DNA of 64,000 nucleotides from Clitopilus passeckerianus (taxonomy: Eukaryota > Basidiomycota > Agaricomycetes > Agaricales > Entolomataceae). The notes under the pieces were generated by a model. It made no database searches and was not told the DNA's origin. It saw only the letters and a list, made by a program, of their open reading frames with translations. The DNA is taken from contig CALYLX010000097.1 of assembly GCA_944990035.1 (NCBI GenBank), positions 372,001-436,000 on the forward strand, given 5' to 3'. Shown one piece after another: positions 1 to 13,229 of the stretch (positions are counted from its first letter, which is position 1; each line of letters begins with the position of its first letter). The position numbers were made by a program, and so were the translations under genes.

Positions 1-3000
1 AACGACTCGATCGGTTGCGCCACGATGAGGAGGCTCGAATGCGCTCCTTTCGCCGGCCAGTTACCCCACTAGGGTCGCTTGGTGCGAAGTAGACAGCTGA
101 GGCGGAGCTAACGACGTATAATCGAGGGTCAACACTTGGGCAGTCGTCGATAGGCGCGTCTGACCCGTCACCGGCTTCCGGGAATTTCAGGTCATGGAGA
201 AAGCGGCAGAAGAGCTCAGGGAGCTGTGAGTCTTCAAGATTTGCTGCAAGCTCCGAAACCGTTGTTCTGTCGCCTATTGAACAAAGTTGATCAGCCACAG
301 ATGCAGTTGTAACAAAAGGAGAATGTACAAACACGCCAAGCAAGCTTTACTCGGGAAGGAACAAGCACCCCGGCATCAGCATCCTCCTCGTTGTCGTCAC
401 CGTCGTCTTCGTTCTCAGGCTCTCCATTGGCCGCCGCGTCGTTAACAAGGGGAGGATTGTTCTCAAGGCGTACGGCCTCTATTAAAGGTCATGTTAGGAG
501 TTAACCCAGGGGGTAAGAGGCATGTGAGTTGGGGCGTACCAATGAGGTCAAGGGCTGCTCGAAGCCCGCTAGCTTCAAGCATTCCTCGTTCAGTGAAGTC
601 TGTGCGCATTGCTGCCAACTTGTCAAGGCGCTGGTTTATGTACAGAATTTGATTCAGCGGTTGGTAGCGGTTTGTTCTTCGCCAGGGTTCCTTGACAGCC
701 TTAATGTGCTTTGCTTCTGTAATCGACGAACAGAGGCCGTTGGGGGCACCAAAAAGTCGAATGTTGTCGAAATAATGCGTCATTGCATGTTGTCGAGGGA
801 GCGACAGGCCAGGTGAGATACCGTGCTTCCTGAAGATGAGACGATAAAGGTGAAAGCGTTGGAGGGCCTCCTTTAGCTCGTCAAGGTTTGTTTCAGTGAT
901 TACGTCGTGTCTAACAATGTAGCAGAACTCGAGAAATGCTCGAAAGCATCTGAGCATCTCGGTGGGGATATAACCTTCGATGGCCGGTAGATATACCTTT
1001 CAGAATCGGCATAAGTTTGGTCAACCACCCCGAAAGCTGAAGAACAAGGCTTACCTTCATCAACGCCTTTGAGTCGTCCCCCGTCCACTGCTTGAACCCT
1101 CGTCCCTGCGGAAAACGGCGTATACCCGAGAATGGAGCTGCTGCTGCTATTCTGTAAGGAGTGAGCTTGATTCCGCAGAGAAGCTGCTACGTATTGCATA
1201 CCTTCGGTCGATATCAGCCATAATTTTATCTGCTTTGTGTTTACCGTGTGTATTGACGAGGTACTGCTCCACCCAGTCAACTAAGTGGTCTTTGAACGTT
1301 CTTTGATGAGCTGGTGGAGGAGGTCCGGCGTAATTAACTCGTATACATCTGCGCGAGGAAAGTGTTCAGTGAATGGCTGGAACGACAAGAGTGAGGACAG
1401 GGTCAAATAGAAATCAGCAAGGAGCTTACAACGGCATCTCCAATCACACCGTAGAGGTCCCATGCTTGGATGAATTCGAAGTGCGTGGCCACAAGCTCGG
1501 TGTGCTTGCGGGTTCTCCGAACGCCGTGAATGTCCTCATCAAGGTGCTCCCAGTGAGCTGTGCATCTTTGAAGCTCGGGTCAGCTCTGAAGCAAAATCAG
1601 ACCGGGAATTAAGACTTACTTGGGACACCAGTTCTGCACAATGCAGGAGATGAGCACCTGCTCGGGTAATCGGCTATATACGGTCCAAGGCCGTATACAG
1701 CTCGCCGAAAATGACCGTCTGGACAACGAACAACTTGAGGTTTTGACATTGCAGGCTTCAACCTCCGCAGAATTTCGGTGAGTGACGCGTGGAACATCTG
1801 GCGCCGGAAGTTTCGAAACTTTCCACTGCCAGCATGTTGCCTGTCAGCTTGCGTGAACGTACTTTAGCTTGGTGCGTGTGACTCAAATTACAGCCAGGGT
1901 ACGTACTTTTAGGGATTGATAGAAACCCAATCAGGACCAGTGCATCAGCGTGAGCTCGTCTAGCTTTGTTGTGGACATTTCCGATGGACATGTACAGGGG
2001 CCAGAATTCACTCCCCCCTGTGCCAACAGAGACCGTCGTCTTGTCGCTCCCAAGGATGATCGGCACAAACATGGCGCCATGGGTATCACTATCCCCTCCA
2101 ATAGCGTCCTGGTCTCGAATTCAGAAGCTGTCTGCAAATATTTATAGGTATACAAACGCACCGCTTGTCGAAAAGCCCAGTCACCCGACATGAGATTCTC
2201 ATATCGCCGCTCGCCGTTTTGGTCGAATTCTTGGTAAGGGACATAGTCAAACGCGCCGTCAAACGTTGGGTTGGCAATGATGTTCTTGACGGCCTCGCTA
2301 GGGTCACGGAAGTAGATCTCGTACTCGGAGGTCATCCATTCGGGAGCTTGAGTGTTGGGCAACTCTCCTTGATAACGAAGGGTGGCTCGTTCCCAAGGAA
2401 CACCGCCTAAGTTGGAAGCGTCGATAGTACTACATATGTCGTTATAGTTGTCGAAGAGCGGCTGGCCGTTGCGTAGCGTTGCAATCATCTTCATTAAGAA
2501 ATTGGTGTTGCCAGCAGACATACGCGTTTTGCAGTAGACAAATTCAGCCATTTCGAATTCGACTTTGCTGCTGAAAGGAAACCAGTCGCCCGTCTTCCTG
2601 TCGTTTCGAGGCGGCGGCGGTGGAGGGTGCCCTGGGGCCTTTACATCCAGGAAATTTCCATCTTCATCGCAGATTTTAGCTGGAGTAACGTCAGCACAGT
2701 CGCACCAAGGGTAAGATGAGCATTACCTGTCAGGATTTTATGCAACAAACGCGAAATTGGAGCATCAGTGCCAATGGCCGCAGAACCTCTTGGTGCAGTT
2801 GCGTTTGGAGGTTCTGTTACTAGTTGCACTGGAACGGAGAGATCTCGAGGCAGATGCTCCGGGCCGGGAGAAGGAGGCTGGGAGATGTTGGCAGCTGAAG
2901 GTGACCAGAAAGCTTGTGCAGATGCTTGGCTGCCAGTAGCGACAGGAGCAGCAGGCGATGGCGGATTGTCTGAAGGTGGATCGGAGCTAAGGTGGTGACC

Positions 3001-3210
3001 GGGGTTAGGAGTACGTGGGTTGTCTGGGAGGACAAAAATATAAGTTAGCATTAGATTTACGCGTTGGTACAGTCACTCACGCTGATAATGGTTTAGTTTT
3101 GGATGGGACTTCACCAGATGTCGAGACAGAGCACCTGTTGTCTGACGTATCTCTGTACATCCTGGCGCTGGACAGCGAAATTTGGAGCGGGTTTGGCTGG
3201 GGGTATACAT
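1..3210 (-). pseudogene. Plavaka transposase, left copy, 3' end off window, frameshifted
   Basis: This is the second copy of the transposase gene at 45489-49077, read right to left, with the same intron pattern. The N-terminal C2H2-like finger (CPAPGC...HLVKSH) starts near 3210. Core Plavaka motifs follow: GSDKTTVSV near 2040, RCPDGHFRRAVYGLGPYIADY near 1700, and RLFGAPNGLCSSITE near 740. Compared with the other copy it has a C4-to-C3 contraction near 1663, which breaks the frame after IADYP. It also has a GG-to-G contraction near 1303, after HQLIK. The C-terminus continues beyond base 1. Either the copy has decayed or these are homopolymer sequencing errors. Transposase identity is secure; functional status is not. 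Confidence 0.85.
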
Positions 3211-3372
3211 GCCCAAGGTGACAGAAAGAGGATAAAGATGATCCAAGAAGTTTTCAAGTCCAGCCAATCCGAAAAAGTCCCTTGTGGTGCTGCACCGATG
3301 ATTGAACCCTTGTTTGGTCTCCCACGGAGTTCAACTTGACAGCAAACCACCAACCCTCGCCGAATTCCTGAC
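3211..3372. promoter_or_regulatory. Divergent promoter region, Plavaka-1 left copy
   Basis: About 160 bp separates the start codons of the leftward transposase gene and the rightward accessory gene, so both promoters must lie here or overlap the first exons. The matching region in the other copy is 45327-45488. I see no clear TATA box. The call rests on head-to-head gene layout only. Confidence 0.45.
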
Positions 3373-6300
3373 ATGTCCGACGAACGCAAGAAAAGTCTGC
3401 GCAGAACCACTCAAGAGCGTGAAGACGGCGACACCCTTCGCCTGCTTGGAATATCGACCCGCCAGGCAAGAGCGGAGGCTAAGGCTGCAAGAGACGCGGA
3501 GGCCAAAGCATTAGCCCACAAACGGGCGAAACAGGCCAAACTTGAGGTGGAAAAGGAAACTTTGCGCGTAGCTGGTGTTCAAGCAATGTCCAAGCTTGAA
3601 GACGCCCTTGTTGAGGAGGACGACAAAGCTGACAGCGCGTTTCCTCGTCGTCAAGAGCGTGAGTAGGCTGTGTTCATTCCAAAGGCTCCGCTAACGTGGC
3701 ACGTAGGTGTTGCAAAAACTGCACAGAGTGCTCAGCCTGTAGCTGCAGCAGCTGCGCCAGCTGTTGAAGCTGAGCCAGGTTTTGAAGCAGAACTAGCTGT
3801 CGAAGCTGGTTCAGATGCCGAAGACGGTGAAGCTACGCCCAGGCCCTTGCGCGTTGCTACCATGGGCTCGAGCGGCTTCTGTGTCCCAACCCCACCGTCA
3901 TCTGATGATGAGGGTGAGCAGCCAGACCTTTTGACTCCGGTTAAAGCTTCAAGTACCCACGTCAAGGCTAGAGGTGTGTTAGCCCGCCATGAACACCAGA
4001 GTTATCCTATAAACAGACCTAGGTGGTAAGCAAAAGCAGAAAGTTTCGCTTAAACGAACTTACAGCGTTGCGGATCTCGACCCCGAGGGTACAAAGAAAA
4101 GGTCCGAAAGCGCCGCGAAAGGCTCGGGATTGCCAGGTAAGCTATGTAAGCGCCTGTTTGATCTCTCTGACGCCTGTCTACAATTGAAAAGAGAACGGGA
4201 AACCGCAAGGAGGGAAAACGAACCTGCGGGTACGGCCAAAGCCACGAGCAAAGGCTAACATTGCCAAAGATGACGAGGTCCCTGCCTCTGATGGTGAGGT
4301 AGATCCCTTTCGTAAGTTTGTTGATCAATATCCTGCGGTTAACAAGTCAGATGACATTGAGATTCCAATAGACAGGCGAGAGGCTCGTAAGAGGCAGAAG
4401 TCCGCCACCGTGAAGCCTGTTGTCCAAAGAAGTGACAAAGAAATCATACCTGGATCTGACGAGGAGAACACCAGTGATAAGGAACCAGCCTCTCGACAAC
4501 CGCATCGAATTGCGAAGGAGGCAAATCACCAGCCTGTTGATGACGGCATTGAAGAGCTGGGTAGCTCAGAAGACCCGGCTTTTACCATGGATGTTGACGA
4601 AGACCAAGACGGCGACGAAAGTGACAGTGAGTCCGATGTAATGGATGTTGATGGCAGCAGCGAGGTCGAGGTCGTACCAGCCAAGGATGCTCATAAAAAG
4701 TGCCTACCAAGAAGTCCAGATTGGTAGTAGGTACCAAGGCGACAAAATCCCAGCCAACCAAGCAGAATAAGCGGAAAGACATGAGGAAGCATTGAAGAAA
4801 GCTATCATCGCTGGACGCAAGGTAAAGGTGAGATCAATCGTTCCCATGTGCTGACAGATCGTTGATGCGCGTCTGCGTCTAAGGCAATTGAGAAAGCTCC
4901 CTCCCTCCCTACCAAACCGTACGTCTCTGCTTTCCCATGGAATCTTCGCTGACCGAGAACCTTTTCTTCTTGGATGCTTTTATCCGCGACTATAGAGTGT
5001 CGAAGTCTGTGCAGAAGATAGGTGCTGGCCTCACCGAAACCTGGAAGAATTCAGCCGCGACTCGTGCCAAGAACTTGAAGCGCCCATCACCGGAGGTAGA
5101 AACCAACAAAGCTGGCACGTTCTTGCAAGCTCCCTCCAACGCCGATGGCACCACGTCAAAGAAACGCAACCTCGACTCAAGTATCGCAGTAGTAAGCACA
5201 TCCCAAGTGCTTTTCAAAACGCAGCAAGCTACCGCCAAAAAGCCAGCAGAGCAAGAAGCTGCACCACCACCCGCCACATTCAACGAGGACGACAACGACA
5301 ACTTTGGAGCTAGTTTCGGCGGCTTGGAAGACGAAGATGACTTCGCTGAACGCGAGGCTGCGCGTCTCAGTCCTGTGAAGGGTGTTAAACGGGTAACAGG
5401 CGTGGTAAGTGCTACAACCGGTGCTGTAACGCAAATGACAATTGTTCTCCCTTCCAGGCCGTCGTTAAGGTTGAATCCCCCGTCAAACACAAGAAGATCT
5501 CCGACTATGTCACGGCCGACCTTCCACCTGGCTCACGCGATAAATGGCGGCACAATTTCGTCACAAACTTCGCCATGTATATTGGTACTATGACAGGGCC
5601 TTGGAACATCAAAGATAGCCATACTCTTGAGGTGATGAACGAGTGCTGGGCATTTACATACAAGGGTACGCCGGCTGCCACCTATGTTATCAAAGGCATC
5701 CACGACGTTCCCTTTGTTCTGGTATTGTTTTTTCTTAAAGTTTATCACATTTAACTGACTTGCGGCTGCTTAGGGTGACCAAAGATATCGCGAAATGCGC
5801 AGCTCTATCGGCACCGCCGCCCTCACGGCCCTCGAGGTTCATTTCGTCAATATTGGAGCTACCACCAACGCAAAGCGCAAAGCCGAAGCCCAACGACTCT
5901 TCGCCAACAACCTCTTTGCCTATGGAGGTGTCCGAACGAAGAGCGACGGCGAGGTGCGTACACCGTCTCCACCCTACCCCTTGCATTAAAAACTTGATTG
6001 GTATAGGTCAAGCGGGTCAATCCCTTCCATGGACCCCTCGTCATCAAGGCATTCCATGCCTTCTTCAAGTGGGTCAAGCGACACGACAGCGGCTGGGAGC
6101 GGGTCACGAACAAACCCCCAATTGGCGCCCTTGCCATGGCCACGGCAGCTGTACATGGTCCTCTCATCATTTATCTCTGACTGCTAATATTAGGTGCGTA
6201 GGTTCAGCGCGCCGTGCGCTATTGGGCGAAAATAAAGATCGACAACGACCAACCCGCCCTCAAGCCGTATAACAAGCGCAAAGGCGTCAAGACTGAGCCT

Positions 6301-6606
6301 ATTGAACCCATACTCGCCGATGCCGCCACCGCCAATGCAGCTGTTACCGATGCAGTGTCAACTGAGCCCCCCATTGACCCCCTCAAGATTGAAGAGTTCA
6401 ACTACAACAAGTGGGGTTCAGCAACGGACAACTGGGTCAAGCAGGCTTTACGCAAGGGGTTCGATAGCATGGCCGTCATGCAGCCTCTTATAGACAAGGC
6501 GAATGCCGTCTCGAGCAGCAACGGTGCCTCAGGAACTTCAGGCAGCACCTCGGGACCGTTCGACGACCTTGTCTTCGTTCTCGACTCCGATTCTGATTCT
6601 GATTAA
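3373..6606 (+). pseudogene. Plavaka-1 accessory gene (possible DUF6532-like C-terminus), left copy, frameshifted
   Basis: This copy mirrors the gene at 42097-45326. Exon 1 begins MSDERKKSLRRTTQEREDGD. A long charged, Ala/Glu/Lys-rich middle follows, with acidic runs near 4560-4660, and then a folded C-terminal part ending in SDSDSD before TAA at 6606. Relative to the other copy it has A6-to-A5 near 4697, GGG-to-GG near 4784 and an altered stretch near 4078-4090. At least two of these shift the frame. Introns of about 50-60 bp are evident, for example GTGAGT at 3660. The gene is divergent from the transposase and ends about 930 bp before the element end. Confidence 0.7.
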
Positions 6607-7538
6607 TAGGTGAGTAACAAATGTTTGATGCACTGCGGGTTCTGACAGTTCTTTAGCTTGCTTTCTGTTGAACATCTACCTATGCTTTTGTTATCTTGGA
6701 TACCCTGTGACCTGTCTATTCTCTCCACCCCTCTCATCACTAGAACTCTATGATTTGGTTACTGTTGAATACATCTTGATAATTTCTCATATTCTTAGAT
6801 GACCTGTATCTTCTTTAAATACCCATTGATATAATTTTCGTTGTTCTTGAATCTGCTTGGCACTGCTTGGGGGGTGATCTTGTGTCTTACTTGGTCGGAA
6901 AGTGAGGTGTGCTTGGAAATGAACAACGGCTGTATATCAATTGTAGTCTTCTGGGTGGATAGTACTCCATCTTGAAGGCATCTGGATTTGTTCTTAGTGA
7001 TTCTATTTTAGCTATTGACGTTCTGTAAAGATTCGGGATGTCTTGAGAGTGATTGGACTGTCCATTGAGTGACTTGAAACCAACTTTGATTCAACTTTGG
7101 TTTGCACCTGCTGTTACACGATGATTGATGTATACCTAACTAGTTTATAAGGAGATCACTACGAGGAATAGTTTTTGAATAATACGGGCTCGGACTCAGC
7201 CTGAGATTTGGAGTTGCCACTCAGCACAGTTGAAGGTTTTAGTTGGAAAAACAGTCATCATTCTGCATGTTAGTTATGGGATAAACTCAAAAATACGTGT
7301 GCATTATTAGGAGTAGTTTCATTTACACTTCAACTACTCTGAAATCACTATATAATAGTGAGATATCCAAGAGATTTCAATAGTATTTCCAGCAGAATTT
7401 CAGCAAATGTACTCTGAAATTAAGAGCAGCTGTCTTAAATCCAGACGGCCAAAATTGGCTTGGAATCACTTGAAAGTCTTCAAAAAAGCATTTTAAGAGC
7501 GTCCAATCAAATCCAAGAAAATTGTCGGAATGCTGATG
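6607..7538. other. Non-coding end of Plavaka-1 left copy with terminal repeat
   Basis: There is no convincing coding sequence in these 930 bp. The region is AT-rich. Its last ~100 bp carry the subterminal motif CTTGAAAGTCTTC (about 7470) and TTTTAAGAGCG before the terminal CGGAATGCTGATG. The mirror region is 41165-42096. Confidence 0.6.
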
Positions 7539-7645
7539 GACTTTGAGCACGCAGGACCGATCGCGACCTGGCATGCACATCCGGCTCATTTGGGATGACG
7601 GAAACAACCCAGGAAAAAGCCATTGGAACTAGCTTCTCCTGAAAT

Positions 7646-7675
7646 CACCTCACCTCACCTCACCTCACCTCACCT
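7646..7675. repeat. (CACCT)6 microsatellite
   Basis: Six perfect CACCT units lie about 100 bp outside the left Plavaka-1 copy. The rest of 7539-8250 holds no recognisable gene; it is upstream DNA of the gene at 8251. Confidence 0.9.
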
Positions 7676-8250
7676 CTCGTTCTTGAGAGCATCGGATGCC
7701 GACGGCTCGTTTCTCCACCAGTCATTATCCTTCCATCTGTGGTCATCTTGACCAGTAATGTCAAGACCTGGATCTAAGTTGGCTGTCAAAGTCGCGTTGA
7801 ACGGTGCAAACTTGGCTATCGGCTATTTTTAGCAAGGCTTTGCGGAGAGCTCTGAGAATTGCGGACGACATACCCTCATTATTTCATCCCTTTCCTCCCC
7901 TTTCCAGGGATTTTACTGGTTACCAAGGTTCTGAGAGTTTTGATTTGGCCTTAAAACGGGTGCAGAACTGACAAGAATTCTTTTGAGTTACTTACCGCTC
8001 ATGTCTATCGAAATTATCTGAGACGTCAGGCAGCCGTTGCTCTTTGCGGCCGCAAAATCTGAGCCCAATGGTACGACAGTGATCTCCTGTAACCGATGGA
8101 TTGGGAAGATCCCTCACTGCTTAGACACCTAGCAAACGGGCGCTGCTGTAGAAGAACGCTGCCTTATGGATGTAGGCTACAACTCTAACACCTCTGTATT
8201 TAAAGGATGGCGCTAGACTTTAGAAGCCCCCGCTGCCAGTGATCTCCACG

Positions 8251-9020
8251 ATGACAGTTATCGAGTTTATTTGCTTCTCCGATTTCCATCCGCCACAAGT
8301 CGATGGCCTCTCAGGAATAGAAAACCTTGCGGGGTGTGTTCAATTTACCAGTCTTCATCGTCATCGTTTCCAACAACTGATCTCAATCTGTCTTTAACCA
8401 CAGAATCTACTCCGGAAACCAACTGGAGGACCCTACTCATGGATACCTCGTCTTTCGTGAGTGCATAGTTTTGGATCTGACTTGCCGCTCAAATCCGACT
8501 CGGCCCTTATCCAGTCTGGCCGTCTCTCGAGGCCCAACACGCCGCAAAGTCCAGCGAGGCGTACAAGAAACTCGTCAGCTCAGCAGGAACCCACATCGTC
8601 AGCACCCATATCATCCCCGAACCGACCCCAGAAGAGAACGTCAAGACCATATTCGAAACCCCCGTCACAGAATTCGCCGTAGCAAAACTCAGGTCCGAAG
8701 ACATGCGGGAAAAGTGGCGGGAGATGTATCAAATGACAGCTGGAGCAGTGTCCACGATACCAGGAGCTATCGCTGGAATACATGCGTCCAGGAGTGAGGT
8801 TGATAACGGGACGTTCTTCTTCTTGATTGGATGGGTTTCTCTCGAGGTGAGATTTGGCATCTTTGAATGGGAGATGTGGATGGAATCGCTGACTTTTGGC
8901 CGATTCTTTCAGCATCATAAGGCAGCTCTAAGTCATCCGTTGGCGGCTGATTTCCAGAGGGAAACGCTGGCTCTGACTGATTATAATACTCGTCATGCGA
9001 CCTTGACAAAACATCTTTGA
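8251..9020 (+). CDS. ABM / dimeric alpha-beta barrel-type protein, 4 exons
   Basis: Exons 8251-8333, 8404-8456, 8515-8846 and 8913-9020 join in frame with GT...AG introns of 58-70 bp. They encode about 190 residues. The order of motifs fits the fungal family with two tandem ferredoxin-like barrels related to antibiotic-biosynthesis monooxygenase domains: YSGNQLEDPTHGYLVF, then LWPSLEAQHAAKSSEAYKKL, a variable middle, then FFFLIGWVSLE and a short C-terminal tail. Members are small soluble cytosolic proteins, mostly uncharacterised, with weak similarity to cofactor-free monooxygenases. I see no signal peptide. The gene looks intact and is the first host gene right of the transposon. The reading frame depends on my splice choices; family assignment is moderate. 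Confidence 0.7.
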
Positions 9021-9479
9021 TACCAGATGCATTGAGTTGTATATGACCTCGTAGTTCTTGTCGTAACAAGCCAACATAAAACGCCGCTTGGACGTGTTGG
9101 ACAATTTGATTGAATCCCGACAACTCTTCAAAGTTGGTTGTTAGTTAGACGGCTTCTCGGGTGGTCGTTATTCCAGAAAAGGCTCAACTACATGCATGGT
9201 TTGAAGCTCCAGAACCTGTCCCTGCCAGGCACCTGGTGTGAGAACGGCAAAAGAGCGCGATTTTGACGTTAAATTGACGTTGAGGGTCGTGTTACACCAG
9301 ATAGGTTCTTTAGTGGGGCTTCATACCAGCAAATAGGTCAACTATGTTCGAGATCGTTCAGTGGAGCATGCAGCGGCGTCTCGCGGTTGGGACTCTAAAC
9401 TTCGAATCTCGAGGATCAGCGAATCGACTCTGATCACTGGCAACAGGTCCAACTCTGCTCGAACCGTCATCTCTACACC
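9021..9479. other. Intergenic region
   Basis: About 460 bp between two same-strand host genes. It should contain the 3' end of the upstream gene and the promoter of the next. I see no repeats or RNA genes. Confidence 0.5.
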
Positions 9480-9916
9480 ATGCCAGAACGCGGCAAACGA
9501 GCTCAACCTTGGTACTGCTTCGTATGCCGACGCGATACGAGCGTTGCCGACATGGAACCACACGAACTCAGTAAAGGACACCAAGAGAATACGCTAACCA
9601 ATGTTCTGAATAATACCATATTCTACATGTACGATGAGCTGAATATTGAACTCCCAAGTACGTACGCGACCAGCCTCCTCCACATCTCAAAATTCTCAAC
9701 TAATCTCATCCGCGCCTAGAAAAGAGAAGGAAGCTGTCTATAGAGGAACGTATTGGCGTATTGGAGACGATGGGCATCTGGGACGCAGAGGCGGCCATGA
9801 GAGGTGAATTGGGACAACCTTCGCATGGCCTCGAGGGAGATTGGAGGGGGGAGTGGAGTACGGAGAAATTCAGGTGGAGGGAAACCGGGATCTATTACGA
9901 CGGTCGGCTCTACTAA
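9480..9916 (+). CDS. Small zinc-finger-like protein, 2 exons
   Basis: Exon 1 (9480-9657) and exon 2 (9720-9916) join in frame to give 124 residues. The N-terminus has WYCFVCRRDTSVADMEPHE followed by LSKGH, a CxxC...H...H arrangement like a single C2H2 finger near residues 13-36. The middle has KRRKLSIEERIGVLETMGIW, basic then helical. The C-terminus is rich in Trp, Glu and Arg and ends DGRLY. No membrane segment or signal peptide is visible. I do not recognise the family; nucleic-acid binding is an inference from the finger. The repeat copy at 9932 begins only 16 bp after the stop codon. Confidence 0.6.
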
Positions 9917-9931
9917 TGACCATATTCGTGC

Positions 9932-12900
9932 ATGTTAACGCTGAGATGGGAGACAGCAATGAGGGAGAGCTTTGTGCTTAGTCATCTGCTTACCCTCTCT
10001 CCCAACCCTCACGTCGTCGTCGCATTCATTCGTCTGCCATTTCTACGTTTTGCCTTGGAGTTCACATGGCGAAACTACTCGTTGATCAGGATTCACAGAA
10101 GGAAGGAGAAAATATCGCGGAACCAGAACCAGAACAAGCCCTGGGCTGGACGGTCCAAACCGCTACCAGCTAGTGGAAGGATTCGCTGTACTGGGTCATG
10201 AATAACTGCATCAGCATTTGTATGTATAACAGCGCTCGATTTATGTGTCCTTGTACTGACCTACTCCACAGTGCCTTATTCCACGCCTCGGTACTCGAGC
10301 TTCAAGTTTCAAGCTACCCATACCCCGACCATGGCGGGATCGCCTTCATCGAATATTCCGCTGCCGATCTAACTCATCTACCAGGCAGGTACTACAGGAT
10401 GGACTCATGCAGTACCCGAAGCACCCACTTCCCTCAGTGGGCGAAACATTGACGAATGAGCTGCTGAAAATGGGCGAGAGGCAGTTTCCGGTTCTCCTCC
10501 TTCCATGAACTCCCGGTTTTAAGTCCCACCACCGGATCGTCAGAAACAACCGTTCCCACCCCTACCGCCGACTACGGTTGCTCGGGTCCCCAAATTCACC
10601 ACTCGTCTCGGTGTAGACCTTTGGAACTCCAGCTCAACCACGAGCTCCAGGAACCACCCTCCAGCATGCTGTTCAACTCCGAGTACCTAGGGGCTGATAG
10701 CTCCTACGAAGTCGGATTCGGAACTCTCGCTAACAACCCGTATGAAGTCATTAGCGAACGCAACCCACAGCGTCGACGGGTTACTGCTGGCTGCCTCTTG
10801 ATTTCCCGTCTTCTACACCTTCTCTCCTACCACCGACGCATCGTCGCTACCCATCCCCACCACATCACACCCGACCATGGGTGCGTGGACGCTCTTCCCA
10901 TGTCCACTGTCGGTCTGCGTCGGCTTCGTCCCTGGTCATGAAAGTCACAAGCCTCAAAAGCTCAGAGCAGCGGCCCTCTGTTCCTCTTCTTGGATGGGCC
11001 CCCTGTTCCTTCCTGTTCCCGCAAAACAGCTCTCGGCTGCGTCGCCCATGCTCATGGAAACCTATGGAATATTTGGGCGAAAACCAGTCGCAATCTGGAA
11101 CACGACCCGGTTCTCGCTCCTTGCTCTGGCCGATGAACAAGGATTAGCCTACTAGATGACGTTCAGGACTCAACCTCCAAAAATGTCGATCAGGTCAGTT
11201 GCTGGATCTACTTTCTTTAACGTTAGAATAACTCGCGCGCCATAGGTCGGAATGCAATGCTATCGGCTGTTGATACCGCTGAAGCTTTCCCTTCAAGATA
11301 ATACCGTCCCAAAGCCGGTCAAATCACGATATGCTCGACTTTGGAAACCAAACCGTATTTATCCGCGCTGCCTGAACCTCTCGTGCCGCTACCCCGCAAT
11401 TTCGACATTAAAATTGAAGCTTCTGGGCTGGGCAAGCTTTCCCCACCTTCAAGCTTTCGGTGTCGACCATCCTCGGCCTGATTTTCCCATGGGTTTATCG
11501 ACTGCAGAAGCCAAGGATCTGGCTTCGTGACTGACAACAAACGGCGCTGTAGCTTCTGCAGCGTCAGAACCAGAACCAATAGCTCTCCTCGCAGTCGCTC
11601 TCCCTGCTGTACGCCCAGCAGTCGGTCGTTGTGAGAGCGCCCAGGACCACAAGAACTGGCATAACTCCCGCCAACCAGCAAAACGGTTGTCAATGCCGAT
11701 GAAGCCGGTACTCCTAATTAGAAAGTTCGGTGTCGATAATTCTCCATAACTGGTTTCCAACAACTTGCAGCTTGCTTTCGTTGTTCAACGTTCCGCTCTT
11801 TCGTTCACTCCAGAGCTCAGATGTTGGTCAAATTGCCATTGAGAGGTCAAGAATCCGTCCAGACAGCTCTTCCCAGACCAAAAGCTCCGGTCTATGCAAG
11901 TTGACGCTCATACCAGCCTCGTTGGTCCCTTTCGCCCCCACGACCATTTTAGACGTTCCCGGCTCCTTCAGGAGACTTCGACAGGTCCACCTGTCACTCT
12001 CCTGGGCTTTCGTATCTCCAGCCCTTCGGTAGCTACCAGCGCTGAAGCCACCCTAGCCAGGTGAACTAAGAAACCGTCCTTGTCGTTGCCCGTCGTTATC
12101 AGTCTTTTCAGGTATGGAACATGGTTGTTTTTTGGCAGTTCTTCAAGCTCACTCGGATCTCCTTCAACAGTTTCTTGAGATCCTACTCAGCTTTGTGAAA
12201 AATGTAGACCTGCTCACCTCGCCCTGGCAACACCACCACCACCAGGCAAAGCCCGATGGCTGTGAGCTGCTCCGCCTGTATCAGCCTCTGCCCCGCTCTG
12301 GGAATTAGACACAACTGCCGCTTGAGGACACCTGCACAAAGACATTCCGTGGCTCCCATTTGGGGACCGGCAACTTGTCATGGTCCACGGTCCCCACAGT
12401 GCCTGCACCGTCCAGCAATACCATTCCGTCACCCCTTTCCATCACCTCCGACTCCTCCCCACACCAGCCTGCTGCTTCCTCGGACCGGTACTTTCCAGCT
12501 GGACCTCAGCCAGACGTCGTCCAGAATCGTCTGCACAGCCACCAGGACAAACCCATGATGAGTCGCTGCAAAACTTGCCACCAGCCTGTTTGGCTTCTGG
12601 GTGCTTCACATCGAACCCAATGCAAGCTAGTTAAGCGCCACCTACTGGCTACGTTCCTTCCTTCCCCAACCTCAGCGTCGTAATCGCGAGGCTGCTCACC
12701 GACCTCAACGGGAACCAGCGCCAATTGGATGAACATGACAGGCTTGCTGCGCAGGGATCTTCAAGAGGGGATGGGTCTTCAAGAAACTCGTGCTACGAAG
12801 GCCAGATATCCTTTGTGTTGAAGCTAGAATAGGCGTTCAGTTGGCAGCAACCACTATGCTTCCACGGAGCTATCGTCCCAGCCATCTCATATATTGCAGA

Positions 12901-12990
12901 CTTTCGTATCAATCATTCTACTTAATTTTCACCAGAAAGTTTTGATGACTGTTCTTTTCGATGGAAGTTTAGTAGGGTATTGCGTACTCA
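9932..12990. repeat. Dispersed unknown repeat, copy A (decayed)
   Basis: Blocks in this stretch recur in the same order at 16619-18915. Both start ATGTTAACGCTGA and share GTGCTTAGTCATCT, GCGCAGGGATCTTCAAGAGG and TTTGATGACTGTTCTT near the end. The copies differ by many substitutions and indels. No long open frame survives. One frame near 12560 shows C-x2-C-x10-H-x3-C, but nothing around it confirms a gene. I cannot assign a family: it could be an old retroelement or a duplicated, decayed host gene. No terminal repeats or target-site duplication were found. Confidence 0.6.
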
Positions 12991-13229
12991 TGCTTATTTG
13001 TTGCTTATTTTTTAAATCAACGGACATTAATACTTGCACCAACTTTATAAATTATTCTGATCCTACAGTCATTCCGTTCTGCTTCTAAGATGATACTAGA
13101 GCGAATGACCTTAGCTATACCTTCCTCGGGAGGTTGACCAATGTGCCGTCTTCGAGGCTCGTAACGACATTCAGAACTCTTTCCCGAAGATTTAGGGTGA
13201 AAGAGTGACTCAAGAATAAGAAATAAATT

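Larger units (their letters stand above)
1..7538. mobile_element. Plavaka-1 DNA transposon, partial left copy (inverted)
   Basis: This segment is the reverse complement of 41165-48700: base 1 pairs with 48700 and base 7538 with 41165. Small indels separate the copies, and the match stops exactly at 7538. The copy ends in the terminal motif CGGAATGCTGATG, the same terminus as the complete copy at 41165-53671. About 5 kb of this element, including the cyclin-like and TET/JBP genes, would lie outside the window to the left. The flanking bases just after the end are GA (7539-7540). The partner target-site duplication is not visible. Confidence 0.93.
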
